A stretch of DNA of 64,000 nt from Timema cristinae (Eukaryota > Arthropoda > Insecta > Phasmatodea > Timematidae), in contig JBCFYV010000012.1 in NCBI GenBank assembly GCA_039000515.1, positions 127,978,652 through 128,042,651 on the forward strand. The letters are read 5' to 3'. Under the pieces are notes generated by a model. The model worked only from the letters and a program-made list of their open reading frames with translations. It was not told where the DNA came from and ran no database searches. Below are positions 22,310 through 34,376 of the stretch, in pieces; position 1 is the stretch's first letter; the number at the start of each line of letters is the position of its first letter. The translations under genes were made by a program, and so were the position numbers.

Positions 22310-23000
22310 TTTTTAAAAATCAAACTAAATGTGAAAATTAACCTCTTTTGCTGAAGCGCGCTATTAGGGACTAAATAAATATAAGTTTTGTATATTTATT
22401 TTTAAATTATAAAATTCTGTCTATTCTAACTTATAATTACGTCTGTTTTTATAGTTTCCTTACTGTACACATGACTTTGAACTAATCGCTCATATCATTG
22501 TATTTTAACTTGTCATCAATGTAAATTGACTAAACGTTTACATTTTTTAATGTGTTATCAAACTTTTTAGATGTTATTATAAAAAATAGTCTAATGAAGT
22601 TCTTATAAATGTTATCATAATACAGATTAATTATACTTATTCAACTTTATTATAACCTATATACTATTTCCTCATTAGATTTCATCTAATGTTCTAACTT
22701 TCTTCCTCGCCATTTTTACCGCATTGAATTTTATCATCAACATTTTTCGTTTCCTTACTACTTTTTATAATGTTTTTCAAAAATATTAAAAGTATATTTT
22801 ACATACAATACTTTAAAGAAAAATGCACTTCATCCATGACTTTTTTAATATATGAGAGGGGTCCAAATCAGTGCCATTACACCCCTCGGTACATTTTTTT
22901 CTGTCATAATTTAGAGTGAATCATAATTATGAGAAACTGAGGGGGTTTCTTAAAAATATATATGGCCTACTAATGGTTTTATTCGAAATTGCATTTTACT
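22310..23000 (+). other. Intron 3 AT-rich segment
   Basis: Very AT-rich unique intron with no recognised feature. Confidence 0.6.
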
Positions 23001-23002
23001 CA

Positions 23003-23255
23003 CTTTGGTGGTCGTATGATCTAAGGTGCTACGCTCACAATAGAATAAACTGCCGAGAACGGGGATATTGGAGTTTGATGCCGGTTGGGTGCACTGAGAG
23101 TGATTTTTACTAAATGGTTTTCCACTCTCTAGCCATGCAAATATAAGTGCACTTCCTCTAAATTCAGCCTTCCTCATCTCTAATCAAAAAGCCTAATTAA
23201 TACATAGATATACTAACTTGGACGGCTGGTAAGACGCAGTGCTAAGAAAACAAAT
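23003..23255 (+). mobile_element. Older copy of the same SINE type
   Basis: Contains a GGTGGTCGTATGATCTAAGG head, TAAATGGTTTTCCACTCTC, GCACTTCCTCTAAATTC and a GGTAAGACGCAGTGCTAAG tail. It is more diverged than the copy at 22036. Confidence 0.75.
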
Positions 23256-24450
23256 CCTATTATTAATTATTTATAATGTTTCAAAAATAATTCGCAACAA
23301 AGGTTTTGTTTTGAAATGATCCAAAGCTGTATTAATGTAGCATTTTTATTTTCGCGGTTTCGTTTTTAACAGGAGGAAGGTTTTGAGCGGATAAGTACTT
23401 GTGGTGCCGGGAATATTTAACTGTATTTAACTGAACTATATGAAACTAATTAATGTTTCTGAGGATAGGTTGATGGTGAGGGAAAAATTCGTTAAATAGA
23501 AGGTGTTAGAACGGACAAATTTTGGAACTATTTGTTCACATTCTATAATCCAGCTGAAAACATCAAAACACATCCAACTTATGTAAAGTTTTAAAAGCTT
23601 CCCTATCTCTTTCCCATGGAAATTCGGATTTTGAAAAAAGGTTTTCCTCCTCGAGTAGAGTCCTCACAAAAGATTGGGACCAAATATCAGAACATAGAGT
23701 AAGTGGACATTTAACTTCAAAAAACGCATCACAACATTATAATAATAAACCATAGCTAGCGCTCATTACAAGACAGTTATTAGCTCTTGCCCAAGGTGCG
23801 CACAAAAGTTAGCAAAATTACTCGGAAGAAAAAAAAAATGATAAAAAGAGGCAATAAAATGAATGTATTGAAAGAAGAAAAGCAGAAAATTAAAGAAACA
23901 TCACAAAAGGAAACAAAGAATTTGAAACATGAAGATTAACTAAAAGAGAAGAAGAAACTTGAAGAAGAAGAAAAAATGCAAAAGTGTAAATAAATTGTTC
24001 ACAGAAACCAATGAAAGGTTACATAAGGTATTGAAGAAGTAGAATTTTCAGAAAGCAGAACTGCCCAAGCAATGTTGGCGGGTGTTTGTAGAGTACAAAC
24101 AAAGGAATCTTTTCCAAATAAAATATTCTAACAATTGTTTGTAGTTCATACATCGTCCGGATCAAAGCTCAAATTACACTTCTTTTTAAATTTATTTTTG
24201 GTGAATTTCTTAAGGCTAAGTTTAACTGTGGTCTTAAGTAGCCTTTTTGGTAGGAACAAGGAAAAAACAAATAAATGATTTATGCTGCTGGGATATTCTT
24301 GTCACTTTTAGTCACCGCAAATCGTCTTAAAAGTCATATTTTAATCATTCTTTTACGGATTCTTGTCACTTTTTTCACTTATTTGAAGACACTTTGGTAC
24401 TTGCATCCGTGGAAAAATAAACATTGCTAATTCTTGGGAAAAAGAATAAA
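23256..24450 (+). other. Intron 3 unique segment
   Basis: AT-rich intron with an A-rich, GAAGAA-rich purine stretch at about 23820-23990. It may be old LINE sequence upstream of the fragment at 24450, but no motif supports that. Confidence 0.45.
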
Positions 24451-25265
24451 AAAAACTTAAATTGAGGGCTGTGGATGAGGAAGATATTTTAGAAGATATC
24501 TACCTCCATCACATGGGAGGTCTGCTGACAAAGGATGTCTCCTGCACCAAGGACATTAGGTCAAGGATCGGCATGGACAAGGAAGCTTTCAACAAGAAGA
24601 GGTTACTGCTGACCAGAGAGTTGAGTTTGGAACTTCGAGCTGTATGGAGCAGAAACTTTGAGTCTTAAGAAGATGGAAAATAAATACTTGAAGAGCTTTG
24701 AAATGTACTAGAGAAGATCAGGGGGACAGACAGGGGTACAAGTTAACAAGTCCTGAGAAGAGTGGTGAGAAGATCAGGGGGACAGACAGGGGGACAGATG
24801 AACAAGTCCTGAGAAGAGTGGTGAGAAGATCAGGGGGACAAGTGAACAAGTCCTGAGAAGAGTGGTGAGAAGATCAGGTGGACAAGTGAACAAGTCCTGA
24901 GAAGAGTGGTGAGAAGATCAGGTGGACAGACAGGGGGACAAGTGAACAAGTCTTAACAAGAATGGTGAGAAGATACGCTTTGGATGTGATTCTTTGTTGC
25001 ATCCTTAGGAGGAACTGTCTTCTGTATGACGTCATAGAAGGAAAGGTTGAGGAAAGAGGATCTTATGAAGGAGGAGGATTCAAATATTGGACGACTCGAA
25101 GGAAAGAAGAACATTCTGGGAGTTGAAGGAGGAGGCCGAGGAGAGGGTGCTATTGGAGGTCTGAGTTTCACTGACAAACGGAATGGACCTGTCGTAAGAC
25201 AGGTCTGGTAATACTTTCACTGGCGTGGAGAGAGGATTGAAGATCCAACCTTTATTGCACACAGT
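24450..25265 (+). mobile_element. Decayed LINE ORF2 C-terminal half (+ strand) with internal tandem expansion
   Basis: The first part reads TKDIRSRIGMDKEAFNKKR and LLLTRELSLELR up to a stop at 24666. This matches the 'I.SRI..AK.AFN..R.LLT..L...L' region after the RT domain of RTE-like elements. After about 24970, frames carry ILRRNCLLYDVIEGKVEE and ELKEEAEERV, the family's final zinc-knuckle-like and C-terminal region. In between, the segment encoding a DxxTNEQVLRRV-like peptide is repeated. Frameshifts and stops show it is dead. Confidence 0.75.
24690..24965 (+). repeat. Tandem expansion of the LINE EQVLRRV segment, about 5 copies of 50-65 bp
   Basis: The unit is GAGAAGATCAGGGGGACA (some with ACAGACAGG), then AGTGAACAAGTCCTGAGAAG, then AGTGGT. 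Its translation gives EQVLRRV, and the flanking LINE sequence on both sides continues the same protein family. This is a young-looking array seeded inside a retrotransposon ORF. Confidence 0.85.
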
Positions 25266-25454
25266 TTAGTGCCGTGTGTGAGTCCAGGGTGTTGAAGGCT
25301 TGTATCTCACAAGGGTGCCAACACGTTCATCCCCTCCATTCCCCCTAACCCCCCCCCCCCCCCCCCAACACTCCACAAGGCCGTCACTGGCTCCTGCGCT
25401 TTTTAAAATATATTATTAATAAAAGGAGCGTCCACAAATGTTGCGCTAGTTTTT
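25266..25454 (+). other. Intron 3 segment with poly-C run
   Basis: Short unique stretch with a C-run of about 17 at 25350-25366. Its length is unreliable in most sequencing. Confidence 0.7.
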
Positions 25455-26145
25455 TTCACCACTTAATGGCGACTAGAGTGTATTGGACACCTCTTGAGGG
25501 CGACTAGAGTGTATTGGGCACCTCTTGAGGGCGACTAGAGTGTATTGGACACCTCTTGAGGGCGACTAGAGTGTATTGGACACCTCTTGAGGGCGACTAG
25601 AGTGTATTGGACACCTCTTGAGGGCGACTAGAGTGTATTGGACACCTCTTGAGGGCGACTAGAGTGTATTGGACACCTCTTGAGGGCGACTAGAGTGTAT
25701 TGGACACCTCTTGAGGGCGACTAAGTGTGTTACTAGTGGACACCTCTTGAGGGCGACTAGAGTGTATTGGACACCTCTTGAGGGCGACTAGAGTGTATTG
25801 GACACCTCTTGAGGGCGACTAGAGTGTATTGGACACCTCTTGAGGGCGACTAGAGTGTATTGGACACCTCTTGAGGGCGACTAGAGTGTATTGGACACCT
25901 CTTGAGGGCGACTAGAGTGTATTGGACACCTCTTGAGGGCGACTAGAGTGTATTGGGCACCTCTTGAGGGTGACTAGAGTATATTGGACACCTCTTGAGG
26001 GCGACTAGAGTGTATTGGACACCTCTTGAGGGCGACTAGAGTGTATTGGACACCTCTTGAGGGCGACTAGAGTGTATTGGACACCTCTTGAGGGCGACTA
26101 GAGTGTATTGGACACCTCTTGAGGGCGACTAGAGTGTATTGTGAT
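25455..26145. repeat. 31 bp minisatellite, about 22 copies
   Basis: The unit is GAGGGCGACTAGAGTGTATT plus GGACACCTCTT. Copies are highly uniform, with one interrupted copy near 25730 (AGTGTGTTACTAGTGGACAC). Confidence 0.97.
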
Positions 26146-27605
26146 GTTATTTTAGCTATGATCTATGTCTCACCCAGGGTAACCAGAGCTTGTTAAACGG
26201 TCCCTGTGATGTCCCCATTTGACCTGCTTATGGATACATAGTCAGGAACTGTTGATATCAACACGTGAAGAAAACTAATCTCAGCGTTTCTACTGAAGAA
26301 ATGTTATTTACTTTACCGATTTTATTTATTTTGTGCTATTTTAACTGCAATCCCCACCTTGAGGGTTTTCTGTTAGCAGATGGTCTAGTTACAAGGTTCG
26401 ATTCTTGACAACATCTATAAGTAATAAAATTGAGGTGATATCAATGTAATGTTACGGAACAGAATGAGAGATGTGAAGGAGCTCAATGAGAGAGAGAGAG
26501 AGAGAGGGGGGGGGAGTGCACTTAGTTGTCGAGATTAAAGACAGAAGTGCTAACCTCTCAACTAGTTCTGGTCGTTGCGGCCTTAGCTCACGTGTCCGGA
26601 AATAATAAATATCCAACAATCTGGAAACAAAATAAGGTCCGGCCGGGAATTTCGAGACAGAGGCCGGCATTTAATAAAACTTGAATGAAAGTCTAAAATA
26701 GAATTATTAAATATAAATTTCCAAGAAGGGGGGAAGAATATTTGAAGATGAAATGCGAGGAGTCGTTGAACACCCCAAAGTATCTTCCTGTACATATTCC
26801 AACAGGAAGTTACGTCATAAACAAGCAGCAAATTAAACCTTGAATAGTTTGGATATCTTTAGTACAAACTAAAACTATTTCCTATTTTCCTGTGAACAGG
26901 AGAAATCTGTGCTTTTAGTTTGTTTGTTTGTTTATTTAATGAATTATGAGGGAACTTTGGGCCTCATTTAAGGTTGATTTTTTAAAATGGGGCGTTACTA
27001 TGCATTCAGATCACACACATTTTTATTACGACAATACAGGGATGAGCACAGTATAATTTAAAGGATATGTGTCCGCTTTTGCATCGAGGGGGGGTGGGAA
27101 ATCATTGTTAAATAAACCTCAATGGTCCACCACTGGCAAACCAGACTAGACGGGCCTGACAATTAGCCCGCATGCCCACCAGTGCGGGCAAGGCATGGAA
27201 GTAAAAAGTAAGACCAGGACCAAGCCCCATTTGACCGGGATATGCTCTAGTTTGTTTGGATTGCGCTTGTACTCCCCGTGAAAGTCTTGGAATTTCCTTG
27301 CTCTCTGCTCATCAAAGTCTCTCCAAGACGGCCCAGGAATGTAAACGCTCCCCCCCCCCTCCCTGGAGCTCGCGAAATTTCCCAATCCACTGCCACATTG
27401 TTAGAATTTGTACTTCTATTTTTAAGGAGAGGGCGTGTTGTGGAAGTAAAGGGTTTGTCAGGGGATGAGGGTGCTTGGAGCGTTTCATCCCCTAAACATC
27501 TCCCCCTGATAGTTGGGGAGGGGGGAGGCTGTATGGCAAGGGGAGACTCTTATATTTGTTCCACATGTGATTTTCCTGGGATCATTAGATACGATTTAAT
27601 ATATC
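26146..27605 (+). other. Intron 3 unique segment
   Basis: Unique intron with a (GA)n run at 26489-26506 and an ETS/CRE-like composite CAGGAAGTTACGTCATAA at 26803-26820. The region 27150-27600 is less AT-rich but shows no supported exon. Confidence 0.5.
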
Positions 27606-27609
27606 CCTA

Positions 27610-29140
27610 AGGCCCGCTGGTCAAACGGTATACGGCGTCAGTCTCTCTATTAGATTGTTGATGGTGGGGATATAGAGGCTATCAGATGTATCTATAGTAC
27701 TCACCTGGGGATATAGAGGCTATCATATCTATGTATAGTACTCACCTGGGGATATAGAGGCTATCATATCTATGTATAGTACTCACTTGGGGCTATAGAG
27801 GCTATCAGATGTATCTATAGTACTCACCTGGGGATATAGAGGCTATCAGATGTATGTATAGTACTCACCTGGGGATATAGAGGCTATCATATCTATGTAT
27901 AGTACTCACCTGGGGATATAGAGGCTATCAGATGTATCTATAGTACTCACCTGGGGATATAGAGGCTATCATATCTATGTATAGTACTCACTTGGGATAT
28001 AGAGGCTATCAGATGTATGTATAGTACTCACCTGGGGATATAGAGGCTATCAGATGTATGTATAGTACTCACCTGGGGATATAGAGGCTATCATATCTAT
28101 GTATAGTACTCACTTGGGGATATAGAGGCTATCAGATGTATGTATAGTACTCACCTGGGGATATAGAGGCTATCAGATGTATGTATAGTACTCACCTGGG
28201 GATATAGAGGCTATCATATCTATGTATAGTACTCACCTGGGGATATAGAGGCTATCAGATGTATGTATAGTACTCACCTGGGGAGGCTATCAGATGTATA
28301 TATAGTACTCACCTGGGGATATAGAGGCTATCAGATGTATGTATAGTACTCACCTGGGGATATAGAGGCTATCAGATGTATCTATAGTACTCAGCTGGGG
28401 ATATAGAGGCTATCAGATGTATCTATAGTACTCACCTGGGGATATAGAGGCTATCAGATGTATGTATAGTACTCACCTGGGGATATAGAGGCTATCAGAT
28501 GTATCTATAGTACTCAGCTGGGGATATAGAGGCTATCAGATGTATCTATAGTACTCAGCTGGGGATATAGAGGCTATCAGATGTATCTATAGTACTCAGC
28601 TGGGGATATAGAGGCTATCAGATGTATATATAGTACTCACCTGGGATATAGAGGCTATCAGATGTATGTATAGTACTCACCTGGGGATATAGAGGCTATC
28701 AGATGTATCTATAGTACTCAGCTGGGGATATAGAGGCTATCAGATGTATCTATAGTACTCAGCTGGGGATATAGAGGCTATCAGATGTATCTATAGTACT
28801 CACCTGGGGATATAGAGGCTATCAGATGTATCTATAGTACTCAGCTGGGAATATAGAGGCTATCAGATGTATCTATAGTACTCAGCTGGGGATATAGAGG
28901 CTATCAGATGTATCTATAGTACTCACCTGGGGATATAGAGGCTATCAGATGTATGTATAGTACTGACTGAGGGTTGGTTTGGTCCACCGTCAGCTGTAAA
29001 GCTCAGATAATACTGAAGAGGAGCACTAGGGAAATGAGGAGTGAGGTAGTCTCTCATTACTTTACTCACCGATACCTTAGCACAGTCTTTACGTCGTCTT
29101 CCCACGGGTACAAGGGCTATTAGGTTCGATTCCTGGCTAG
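27610..29140 (+). mobile_element. Possible tRNA-headed SINE split by a minisatellite
   Basis: An A-box-like CTGGTCAAACGGTATACGG is at about 27617-27635, and a B-box-like AGGTTCGATTCCTGG at about 29122-29136. The 41-bp array lies between them. The two halves could belong to one interrupted element or to two separate remnants; I cannot tell. Confidence 0.3.
27653..28965. repeat. 41 bp minisatellite, about 32 copies, with antisense donor motif
   Basis: The unit is GGGGATATAGAGGCTATCAG, then ATGTATCTATAGTACTCACC, then T. Variants read GTATGTATAG or CTCAGCTGGG. On the - strand most units contain CCCAGGTGAGTACT, a near-perfect 5' splice site. Confidence 0.97.
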
Positions 29141-30257
29141 GGTAGAACATGTGTTAATTTATAATGGCTTAGGCTCAGCTATTTCACAATTAAAGTTAAA
29201 TTAACGTTCGGGATCATCAAATGTTTGAATCGCGAGAGGTCAAAACTTTTCGTAAATCTTCTGTTAGCAGCTGTCACTTTTGATGGGGTGGTGTCGGTTA
29301 TAGCAGCTGTGAAATAGACATAGCCAGTGGCGTACCCACGAGGGACAAGCGAGCTATATCCCCTCTAAATGTCCCAAGATCAAGAGTTTATCACAAATTA
29401 AATACAAATATTGACTTGATCTTAAAAAGCTGTTGTGTCGCTACTTTAGCCATTGGCTGGAAAATAAAATACTGAACTAATTGTTGTTTAACTCCCGTCG
29501 TGGTACTACACGTATGTGCTACAATAGATGAACCCGACGTTTAGTCCGCATGCCCACAGCTGCTCACCATCCTCACTCAGGGCGGATAATCGTCATTCTG
29601 AAACGAACGAGGAAGAGATGAAGAGAGAAACAAAGCAATAAAGCCCCATATAAAGAGGATCAGGCGAGAACTAGCCGAGACCGATAATTCAGTCCTCTCT
29701 TGAGGCACAAAAGCCAATAATGAGGCAACAACTCTTGAAAGAGTCCTCCCCCCTCCCAGACCCCTTCGCTATCGCAGCTCAGATACCCTAATACCCCAAT
29801 ACAGACTATTCAGAGTTTTGGGAGGGGGGAGGGGGATCGCACTGGTGGACACGTGGACAAGGGCGTCACTACCGTCTGGACTCTACTAAATATACCAAGG
29901 CGGTTTTTCCCCCTAAATGGGTTCGCACAGTCCTTCCAATGCGGGTACATTTAATCTAACTTCTACCTGTCTTATACCTACCATATTTGTGTAAATACGT
30001 GTATATTCCTGATAGATAGTAGTTATGTTTACATCCACCCATTGTCTAATAATGGCATAGTCCAATTCTCACAGGAAGGTCCCTTTATAAAATACAAACC
30101 TGCTTTGTTTCTGGAAACATTGATAACATTTTCCTCTATTACTATTGTTATATTAATAATATCTATCAACAGAATAATTCAAAATGTGTACAAATTCTCG
30201 GCTCTCATCCATAGTAGGCCATTTAAAAGGTTAACCGGATATTTGATATCATGATAG
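29141..30257 (+). other. Intron 3 unique segment
   Basis: Unique intron. CCAGTGGCGTACCCACGAGG at about 29325-29344 resembles a terminal sequence seen in some DNA transposons, but no partner end was found. No exon supported. Confidence 0.45.
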
Positions 30258-32312
30258 TGATCTGGACAGATAGGAGTGAGTAGATCATAACGCACAGATA
30301 GGAGTGAGTAGATCATAGCGCACAGATAGGAGTGAGTAGATCATAGCGCACAGATAGGAGTGAGTAGATCATAACGCACAGATAGGAGTGAGTAGATCAT
30401 AACGCACAGATAGGAGTGAGTAGATCATAGCGCACAGATAGGAGTGAGTAGATCATAACGCACAGATAGGAGTGAGTAGATCATAGCGCACAGATAGGAG
30501 TGAGTAGATCATAGCGCACAGATAGGAGTGAGTAGATCATAACGCACAGATAGGAGTGAGTAGATCATAGCGCACAGATAGGAGTGAGTAGATCATAACG
30601 CACAGATAGGAGTGAGTAGATCATAACGCACAGATAGGAGTGAGTAGATCATAGCGCACAGATAGGAGTGAGTAGATCATAACGCACAGATAGGAGTGAG
30701 TAGATCATAGCGCACAGATAGGAGTGAGTAGATTATAGCGCACAGACAGGATTAGTAGATCATAACGCACAGATAGGAGTGAGTAGATCATAACGCACAA
30801 ATAGGAGTGAGTAGATCATAACGCACAGATAGGAGTTAGTAGATCATAGCGCATAGATAGGAGTGAGTAGATCATAACGCACAGATAGGAGTGAGTAGAT
30901 CATAACGCACAGACAGGAGTTAGATCATAGCGCACAGATAGGAGTGAGTAGATTATAGCGCACAGACAGGAGTTAGTAGATCATAACGCACATATAGGAG
31001 TGAGTAGATCATAACGCACAGATAGGAGTTAGTAGATCATAACGCACAGATAGGAGTTAGTAGATCATAGCGCATAGATAGGAGTGAGTAGATCATAGCG
31101 CATAGATAGGAGTGAGTAGATCATAACGCACAGATAGGAGTTAGTAGATCATAACGCACAGATAGGAGTTAGTAGATCATAGCGCATAGATAGGAGTGAG
31201 TAGATCATAACGCACAGATAGGAGTTAGTAGATCATAGCGCACAGATAGGAGTGAGTAGATCATAGCGCATAGATAGGAGTGAGTAAATCATAACGCACA
31301 GATAGGAGTGAGTAGATCATAGCGCACAGATAGGAGTGAGTAGATCATAGCGCACAGATAGGAGTTAGTAGATCATAGCGCATAGATAGGAGTGAGTAGA
31401 TTATAACGCACAGACAGGAGTTAGTAGATCATAGCGCACAGATAGGAGTGAGTAGATCATAACGCACAGATAGGAGTGAGTAGATCATAACGCACAGACA
31501 GGAGTTAGTAGATCATAACGCACAGACAGGAGTGAGTAGATCATAGCGCATAGATAGGAGTTAGTAGATCATAGCGCACAGATAGGAGTTAGTAGATCAT
31601 AGCGCACAGATAGGAGTTAGTAGATCATAGCGCATAGATAGGAGTTAGTAGATCATAACGCACAGATAGGAGTTAGTAGATCATAACGCACAGACAGGAG
31701 TTAGTAGATCATAGCGCACAGATAGGAGTTAGTAGATCATAGCGCACAGATAGGAGTTAGTAGATCATAGCGCATAGATAGGAGTGAGTAGATCATAACG
31801 CACAGATAGGAGTGAGTAGATCATAACGCACAGACAGGAGTTAGTAGATCATAGCGCACAGATAGGAGTGAGTAGATCATAACGCACAGACAGGAGTGAG
31901 TAGATCATAGCGCATAGATAGGAGTTAGTAGATCATAGCGCACAGATAGGAGTGAGTATATCATAACGCACAGATAGGAGTGAGTAGATCATAACGCACA
32001 GATAGGAGTGAGTAGATCATAGCGCACAGATAGGAGTTAGTAGATCATAACGCACAGACAGGAGTGAGTAGATCATAACGCACAGACAGGAGTTAGTAGA
32101 TCATAGCGCATAGATAGGAGTTAGTAGATCATAGCGCACAGATAGGAGTGAGTATATCATAACGCACAGATAGGAGTGAGTAGATCATAACGCACAGACA
32201 GGAGTGAGTAGATCATAACGCACAGATAGGAGTGAGTATATCATAACGCACAGATAGGAGTGAGTAGATCATAACGCACAGACAGGAGTGAGTAGATCAT
32301 AACGCACAGACA
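30258..32312. repeat. 28 bp minisatellite, about 73 copies, with sense donor motif
   Basis: The unit is GTGAGTAGATCATAACGCAC plus AGATAGGA. AACGC/AGCGC, GTGAGT/GTTAGT and CAGATAGG/CAGACAGG variants alternate along the array. GTGAGT preceded by GGA recurs on the + strand, the sense strand of the TFAP2 intron. Confidence 0.97.
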
Positions 32313-32430
32313 GGAGTGATAGCACGTAGCTTAGGGTGGTAATACAGCGCTCACCTCACAGATAGCACGTAGCTTAGGGAGGTGATGCAGCTCTCACCTC
32401 ACAGATAGCACGTAGCTTAGGGAGGTAATA
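32313..32430. repeat. 43 bp tandem repeat, about 2.7 copies
   Basis: GATAGCACGTAGCTTAGGG, then a GGTAATACAG-type stretch, then CTCTCACCTCACA. Copies start near 32319, 32362 and 32405, and the array is joined directly to the 28-bp array. Confidence 0.85.
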
Positions 32431-32850
32431 CTCTTGAGTGAAGCCTGTCAAATCAACCTTTATGTTAATTTCTAACCATAGCAACCAAAACCTGTTCATC
32501 TAATGGTTTTATTAACAACTATATGAGCTTGTAAGAAGTGTTTTACATGTTGACATTTGCATGTAGTTGCAACAAGTTATGCAGATAACTAGTCTTGGAT
32601 GATTCAACCTCGCACGGCAAATAAACAAGTATCCCACTACAAGCCATTCTTCAGAGGACAACTAGAAAAAGTTATTAAATCTACTTTCCCCTGTTCATAC
32701 GTCAAGTCATATCTTCAGCTGTACCTTCTGATAGATATTCAATACGTATAAGCTAACAATATAATGATATAATAATATTAAATAGCTAAACTATAATAGT
32801 TGTTAGTTATGGCTATAGCAGCATTTTAATATAATATTTTGAAAATTGTC

Positions 32851-32925
32851 ACCTGGACACGGGACTAGAACCCGGGACCTTTGGCTTAGTACGTCAGTGC
32901 TCTTACCACTGAGCTATCCAGGAAC
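32851..32925 (-). pseudogene. tRNA-like sequence (pseudo-tRNA or SINE head)
   Basis: The - strand has a D-arm-like TAGCTCAGTGGTAAGAGCA, a T-arm-like CCCGGGTTCTAGTCCCGT and a mostly paired acceptor stem (CCTGGA with TCCAGG). The anticodon stem pairs at only about three of five positions and there is an extra base before the 3' acceptor strand. A working tRNA is therefore unlikely. Confidence 0.6.
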
Positions 32926-33403
32926 TGTCCCGTGCTAAAGGTAATTCTTCACTCATATTTTAAGACAGTCTGTGATGGACGTGTGTAAACCGTCAGCTCC
33001 CAATCTGTAATTATATTTACTGCATAATGATACGCGCATTCGTACACTTGTCATTGTAATATAAAGTCCTATGCGTGGTAACAAGTGTCGATGACTTTCA
33101 CCAACATCTATGACAACATTGGAGCAATTGTTGAGGCGACGCACACTAGCTAGTAAGCTCAGATTGAGATCTTCTATGATAGTTTTTAAAAACCCAAATC
33201 CCACCGTGTTTTGGCGTCAGGTTGTGCTTCCATCTACAATCCCCGTCGAGCTGTGCAATCAGATGTTGTATCTTCTGGCCTTGTTATTAATTGACCAGCT
33301 GCCGCTGGCTCGCTGACCACGCCCATTTGAAGTGAAGCGATTTGTTGTGTTCGTTGCTAAGTCGGGTCAGGAGGTCTTAAATACCATGTTTTGTCAGACC
33401 AAG

Positions 33404-33420
33404 CAGGAAGTGACGTCATT
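33404..33420 (+). promoter_or_regulatory. ETS/CRE-like composite site
   Basis: CAGGAAG (ETS core GGAA) runs directly into TGACGTCA (full CRE palindrome at 33411-33418). A similar AGGAAGTTACGTCA lies at 26804-26817 with the same spacing. Function is inferred from motif only. Confidence 0.35.
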
Positions 33421-34070
33421 TACACGTGGCCTTCTGATAAATACATGCTCGCAGTTAGGGCAATGCATCATTATATCCGCTTTGAAAAATGATTATAGCA
33501 GCTCGGGGTTCTTTTTAAACAACTGGCCCGGTTTGTAAATAAGTATTTTACGTTTTCATAATTCTTTTAAATTCCAACCATAACGGAAAGAGTCTTGCTA
33601 GGAAATTTGAGTATCGTTGGCTGAAAGACGCGTCTCTTGAACACAATTGTGTCTAAAGACAGACATTTTAGAGAATTATTGTGTTAAATCTATTTGATTC
33701 AGATTTTTGAATATATGTCACTTTAATTATATGTAATTTTGTGACTAAACGTTATTTGTAATTTAAATATATAAGATGAATAATGTTTATTGCATTTTTC
33801 AAACTCTTTGAGCTATCTAGGATATTGTAAATGTATTAAACAATAGACAATCATTTATCCCGATCACTCTTTAAACTAAAACAAAACAGTATCAATATTA
33901 ACTGAAAAGCTTTGCCTACAATGATGCCATGCAAATTACAGCACACTAGCGTTACAGTTGCTGTAAAATAGATAGACTGTTTTATTTCTTAAATAACAAG
34001 TTATAGGACTTATTCTGTCATTGTTTGTCACAAACAATCACATTTTGATTCTCATTCTGTATCATATTTA

Positions 34071-34363
34071 TTTAGTCGGTGACCTGGTGGTCTAGGGGTA
34101 AGGTGTCAGACTTCTGTGCTGGCGGCCGGGGTTCAATCCTCGGTCCTGGCACAGATTTATCTGATTACCAAACCCTTCCTTCACCTCTGACAAGACATCT
34201 TGTGAATGTGGGGAATGCCAGGCCTCCACCGTGGTTCGGATTCCACGTTAAACTGTAGGTCCTCCATTTCATCTCACAATCACCCTACCATTACACATTA
34301 GCGTAAGTGCGTATAACCCGAATGGGTAGTAAGACGCGGTGCTAATAATAATAATAATAATAA
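34071..34363 (+). mobile_element. Intact tRNA-headed SINE, second head type, 13-bp target duplication
   Basis: The head GTGACCTGGTGGTCTAGGGG carries an A-box and GGGGTTCAATCCTCGG a B-box. The body has GTCCTCCATTTCATCTCAC. The tail GTAGTAAGACGCGGTGCTA is followed by (ATA)n. Perfect duplications TGTATCATATTTA lie at 34058-34070 and 34364-34376. A close copy lies inverted at 60610-60914. Confidence 0.92.
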
Positions 34364-34376
34364 TGTATCATATTTA

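Larger units (their letters stand above)
32431..34057 (+). other. Intron 3 unique segment, possible regulatory block at 33100-33540
   Basis: AT-rich intron except for 33100-33540, which is of normal complexity and GC content. It holds a CAGCTG E-box, CCACGCCC and an ETS/CRE composite (CAGGAAGTGACGTCATT at 33404-33420). No open frame looks coding. Confidence 0.4.

Noticed and set aside
29325..29344. DNA transposon terminus (CCAGTGGCGTACCCACGAGG)
   Set aside because: No matching inverted end or target duplication found nearby.
27653..32312. CRISPR-like regular arrays
   Set aside because: Units are head-to-tail without unique spacers, and the DNA is eukaryotic.
32851..32925. Functional tRNA gene on the - strand
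   Set aside because: The anticodon stem is poorly paired and there is an extra base before the acceptor strand. A pseudo-tRNA or SINE head is more likely.
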